From: Occallatibacter sp.
GTDB taxonomy: Bacteria; Acidobacteriota; Terriglobia; Terriglobales; Acidobacteriaceae
Direction of reading: 5' to 3'
DNA: 33,769 bases
Assembly (NCBI GenBank): GCA_017883405.1
Contig: JADGNO010000176.1
Location: forward strand, 1-33,769
A program made the translations under genes and the position numbers. Position 1 is the first letter of the stretch. Every line of letters starts with the position of its first letter. Below, one piece after another: positions 30,686 through 33,769 of this stretch. Below the pieces are notes generated by a model, which was not told where the DNA came from, did not search any database, and was given only the letters and a program-made list of their open reading frames with translations.

Positions 30686-33631
30686 TTATTGGCCCGCAGC
30701 CACTGTTTGAAGGGAAAAAAGCGAACCGCGCGCGCCGATGAACAGTGTTTTTTTATCTGCTCCGCCAAAGGCGAGACTGCTTGGCCGCTCCGGAATTTCA
30801 ACTATGCCGATTTGCTTTCCGCTGGAGTTGTAAATGTAGAGCTGACCTTCTGCTACGTACACGTTTCCGGATGCGTCCGCTACAACGCTGGAACCTCCGC
30901 GCGTTGCAAATTCGGAAGCTGTGGCATGGGCAAGGCTATCAAGTCTCAGGTGATAGGTGGCGTCGTCTTCTTCGCTTGCTACCAGGTGCTCATCGCCGAC
31001 GCGGAAGAGCCGCCATTGCGATGTTTGCAGCATGGGCTGCCAGTTACCGCCAGCCATAATGGCGTTTGAAGTGCCGGAAGCATAATAGAAATTACGCGGC
31101 TCATCCTTTACAACGGCCTGGATAGCCATGTTGCTACGGCCTGCGTAGACCACGCCTCGGCGCTCCATCTGCATCATCAGGGTTTCCATGCTGTTGTGGA
31201 AGCCGACCGGCAGCATGAGATTTGTATCGGCGACGGATGCGCTTACGCCGTCGATTTTCTTTGCTTCACCGGATTTGGTGTCAACGCTGAAGACCGTTCG
31301 GCTGTAGTCCTGAACCAGTAATGAGCCGCTGCCGGCGAAGGCCGCGGCCATGGGCGTTTGCACTTTGTCGGTCAGCAGTTCGGCCTTCTTTTCGTCTGCG
31401 TTCCACTTGTAGATATGGTGCATGGCGGCGTCGGTGAAAAACAGGTGTCCGCTTTCGTTGGTAGTAAGCCCGGCAATGTTGCTGAAGCCGCTTGCCACCT
31501 GTTCCAACGTTGCGCCGGCTGCGAAAACGCCCGCAGGCAGGGGCAATGGGGTACCAGCTTTGACTTCCGAATTCAGCGTGAAGGTTGTGAAGTCATGGGT
31601 GCGGATGCGCACGCCGCTGGTGGCGTCAAAGAAACTGTTGTCGAATGCAAGGCGCGTCATGCTGAAGTCGTGCACGTTTTCGAAATGAACGTCGCTTGAG
31701 TTTGCTGCTTCAACCGCGTTCAGCTTGGGCAGCACGTTTCGCGACACGCGGTACATGAACAGATTCGCGAACAGCATCTGATGCGCGTCTTTAAATTCGA
31801 TGGAGAACGAGTCGGCGCCGGCGGGGTTTTCTTCCTCGGTTTGCAACGCGTACACCGTCCAGTTTGACGCGTTATGGAATTGCGTTTCGTGTTGCATGTG
31901 GTGCTCGCACGACATCTGGTAGACGATGCTGGGCGTGGTTGTGCTTTCAACCAGCAGGCCGGCTCTCGCCAGCGTGTTCGCTGTCCACACGCCGCGGAAG
32001 ATGCCGCCGCCACCATCTTTCACCCACAGGCTGGGATATTGCGCTCCTGCTCCTGCGTTTGGATTGAAGGCTCCTGGACTTTGCGGCTGCGCAGGCCGGG
32101 GTAGATTTGGATTGAGCGCGGAATTTCTGCGACCCGGCCCACGCATGAAATTCACATCTTCAACGAACGACGCAGGACCAGCGCGCCATACAAGTCCTGC
32201 TGCGCGGTGGTCCTGGGGCGAGGTCAGGATGCCGATGCCGGTCATGATGGCCGCGCCGCCTTTGGCGCTCTCAACCAGCGGCACTGCCTCGCCTTCGCCG
32301 GTAAAGTTTGGCGCATCGTCGGTTGCCACAATCACAGCAGTCACGGGATTGAAACCGATCAGCACGCTGTCCGGCTTGAGTTGCAGCGTGTTTGTTACGC
32401 GATAGGTGCCGCTGGGGAAATACAGAATTCGATGCGCATCGATGGCGGCCTGCAACGCCGCCGTGTCGTCAGAGCCGTCTCCTTTGACGCCGAGTGAGTG
32501 CACGTTGACCCACTGCTGCATGGGCGGCAGGGCAGGGATGTCGGATGCTACAGCTTTGTCTGCGCCGGAGCGCTCGCGATGGTGAATTTGTACTCCGCTC
32601 TCGCGTCCGTCAGGGCCGATTGCAAGGCCAATGGTCAGATGCTCCTCAACAAAAGGCTTGGTGCTTCCTTTCACAGCGAATGTCGAACTTGAACCGTCCT
32701 GCCCTTGAATCAATTGCGGCACGTTTTTGCAGACGATGCGGTCAAGCGTTACCTGGTGATGCGCCTTGCGGGCATCGCCAAGCACGATTGCAGAGTGGCT
32801 GATGTCTTCAAGCACCAGGTCGCGGCCGTACAACTGCTCTGTCATTCCGTGCGTGATTTCGACGGCCACCGGTGCCTGCGCAATGCGATCGCGGATCAGC
32901 GTCATGCCAACTTCCTGCGTATGGATGGCCGCCTTCTTCTGGCCGGTGATGCTGGAATCCATCAGCAGAAATTGCCATGCGGGTGAGGTGCGAACGGAGA
33001 TTATGCCGTATTCGCCACCCTCAATTTGCAGGTCGATTGCGCCATTGCCCACATCTTCAAGCGCGGCCCGGCCATCGCCCACCTTGAACCGCATGTGCTG
33101 AACAAACGAGTGCTGCGCCACATGAAACCGCACCGCGATTGCTGCCGGATTTCCGGCGCCGACCTCGAAGTCGAGGTTCATGATTCCGCTGTAGAACGTG
33201 AACTCGTTTGCGTCCATCACAGGCTCACTGGCCTGGGGGCGCATTGAGGAAAACTGAAGCATGTACCGGCCGGTTCCCAGAAATTCGTGGCCTTCCTGAT
33301 AGCCGGGTGTGTTTGCTCCCAACACAAACACAGGGCGATGCGCGCCGTAGCCAATGAGCCGGATGCCCGACCACAGGCGAATCGTGTGACTGAGGCGATA
33401 TCTTCCTTCGGCGACAAAGACGATGCCCTGGCCGGTCGTCTCTGAAACGTGATCGATGGCGGTCTGGATGGCAGCGGTATCGTCGGCCTGCCCATCGGCG
33501 ACTGCGCCGAAAGCGCCACGCTCAAGATAGACCGCGTGAGGATCGTCTGGCCGCACCGTATATATGGATTGGGCTGAGAGTTGATATGAGGCCAACGTAA
33601 CAAAAAGAGATATTGAAATAAGGCAACGCAT
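30686..33631 (-). CDS. Secreted tandem beta-helix protein (GH55/pectate-lyase-3 type) with C-terminal propeller
   Basis: This 981-aa protein has a signal peptide (MRCLISISLFVTLASYQLSAQS); the start at 33631 is chosen for that, with GGAG ten nt upstream. Two beta-helix domains of the pectate-lyase-3 superfamily start with matching motifs: GAFGAVADGQADDTAAIQTAI near residue 38 and LGVKGDGSDDTAALQAAID near 378. Tandem helices of this kind are the layout of GH55 exo-beta-1,3-glucanases. From about 700 to the end, repeats such as GFSNIAGLTTNESGHLFFTD and GSSVVADASGNVYVAEG indicate an NHL/SMP-30-type beta-propeller. A secreted polysaccharide-active or binding enzyme is likely; the substrate is unproven. 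It is upstream of, and codirectional with, the Tm-1 operon. Confidence 0.85.
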   Translation of the reverse strand: MRCLISISLFVTLASYQLSAQSIYTVRPDDPHAVYLERGAFGAVADGQADDTAAIQTAIDHVSETTGQGIVFVAEGRYRLSHTIRLWSGIRLIGYGAHRPVFVLGANTPGYQEGHEFLGTGRYMLQFSSMRPQASEPVMDANEFTFYSGIMNLDFEVGAGNPAAIAVRFHVAQHSFVQHMRFKVGDGRAALEDVGNGAIDLQIEGGEYGIISVRTSPAWQFLLMDSSITGQKKAAIHTQEVGMTLIRDRIAQAPVAVEITHGMTEQLYGRDLVLEDISHSAIVLGDARKAHHQVTLDRIVCKNVPQLIQGQDGSSSTFAVKGSTKPFVEEHLTIGLAIGPDGRESGVQIHHRERSGADKAVASDIPALPPMQQWVNVHSLGVKGDGSDDTAALQAAIDAHRILYFPSGTYRVTNTLQLKPDSVLIGFNPVTAVIVATDDAPNFTGEGEAVPLVESAKGGAAIMTGIGILTSPQDHRAAGLVWRAGPASFVEDVNFMRGPGRRNSALNPNLPRPAQPQSPGAFNPNAGAGAQYPSLWVKDGGGGIFRGVWTANTLARAGLLVESTTTPSIVYQMSCEHHMQHETQFHNASNWTVYALQTEEENPAGADSFSIEFKDAHQMLFANLFMYRVSRNVLPKLNAVEAANSSDVHFENVHDFSMTRLAFDNSFFDATSGVRIRTHDFTTFTLNSEVKAGTPLPLPAGVFAAGATLEQVASGFSNIAGLTTNESGHLFFTDAAMHHIYKWNADEKKAELLTDKVQTPMAAAFAGSGSLLVQDYSRTVFSVDTKSGEAKKIDGVSASVADTNLMLPVGFHNSMETLMMQMERRGVVYAGRSNMAIQAVVKDEPRNFYYASGTSNAIMAGGNWQPMLQTSQWRLFRVGDEHLVASEEDDATYHLRLDSLAHATASEFATRGGSSVVADASGNVYVAEGQLYIYNSSGKQIGIVEIPERPSSLAFGGADKKTLFIGARGSLFSLQTVAAGQ

Positions 33632-33769
33632 AAGGAATTCACTCCGGCAGATCAAGCATATTTGCGACCAACCTTTATACCGCATTCCGTTGGTCTATGG
33701 CGTTACGCACCGACACAAGAGTCATCCCCGAATTTGCCGGCGCGCGGCCGAGTTTTGGGGCAATCGGAA
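33632..33769. other. Upstream edge region, no gene assigned
   Basis: These 138 nt precede the beta-helix gene. On the minus strand a TATAAA (33679-33674) could be its -10, without a convincing -35. One frame from the right edge runs to a stop as PKLGRAPANSGMTLVSVRNAIDQRNAV. It may be the end of an upstream gene, but I do not recognise it. Confidence 0.3.

Noticed and set aside
1-33769. CRISPR arrays, insertion sequences, prophage
   Set aside because: No direct-repeat arrays, transposases, integrases or phage genes were seen in either strand.

Overview
The window looks like chromosomal DNA from a soil-type acidobacterium (phylum Acidobacteriota, probably Terriglobia). This is inference from gene content: many secreted or Tat-exported carbohydrate and peptide enzymes, BshA of bacillithiol synthesis, a PPi-type phosphofructokinase, acidobacterial-style intergenic palindromes and moderately high GC. 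No phage, transposon or CRISPR array is visible. Most genes appear intact.

Layout. 1-2.1 kb, minus strand: the 5' part of argR, cut by the window edge, with a promoter lying inside two tandem ARG-box-like palindromes, then a membrane diguanylate cyclase. 2.1-7.1 kb: a TfoX-like small protein, a long-chain acyl-CoA synthetase overlapped tail-to-tail by a membrane protein gene, a phosphofructokinase with PPi-type signatures and a textbook terminator, and a GNAT acetyltransferase. 7.1-12.5 kb: a secreted S10 carboxypeptidase-like protein, divergent from deoC and a two-domain ALDH16-type aldehyde dehydrogenase. The last two would form a deoxyribose-phosphate to acetaldehyde to acetate route. 12.6-17.5 kb: exported proteins of unknown function, one or two tiny genes, and a dipeptidase/NHL-propeller pair. 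17.5-18.2 kb: tRNA-Leu(GAG), secG and a 60-aa gene. 18.4-20.1 kb: a CSS-EAL c-di-GMP phosphodiesterase, possibly preceded by a leader ORF. 20.5-24.5 kb: a Tat-exported GH51 arabinofuranosidase with terminator, a stand-alone 3-hydroxyacyl-CoA dehydrogenase NAD-binding domain, and bshA.

24.6-33.6 kb, minus strand, is the most unusual part. A tightly packed operon with a good sigma-70-like promoter encodes a Tm-1-like (UPF0261) protein, a PEP-hydrolase-family TIM barrel, a cupin, a Tat-exported ThuA-like protein and a Tat-exported enolase-superfamily enzyme, followed by an RraA-like protein with a signal peptide. Three junctions overlap (ATGA, ATGA and an 8-nt overlap). The first two genes correspond to the two halves of the plant Tm-1 protein. 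The first gene has no ATG, GTG or TTG start for its conserved N-terminus; an ATT codon behind a strong ribosome-binding site is the best candidate. Upstream lies a ~980-aa secreted tandem beta-helix protein with a C-terminal beta-propeller. Together these suggest a sugar-acid or plant-polymer-derived catabolic module split between cytoplasm and periplasm, with unknown substrate. It is the best candidate here for an undescribed system.
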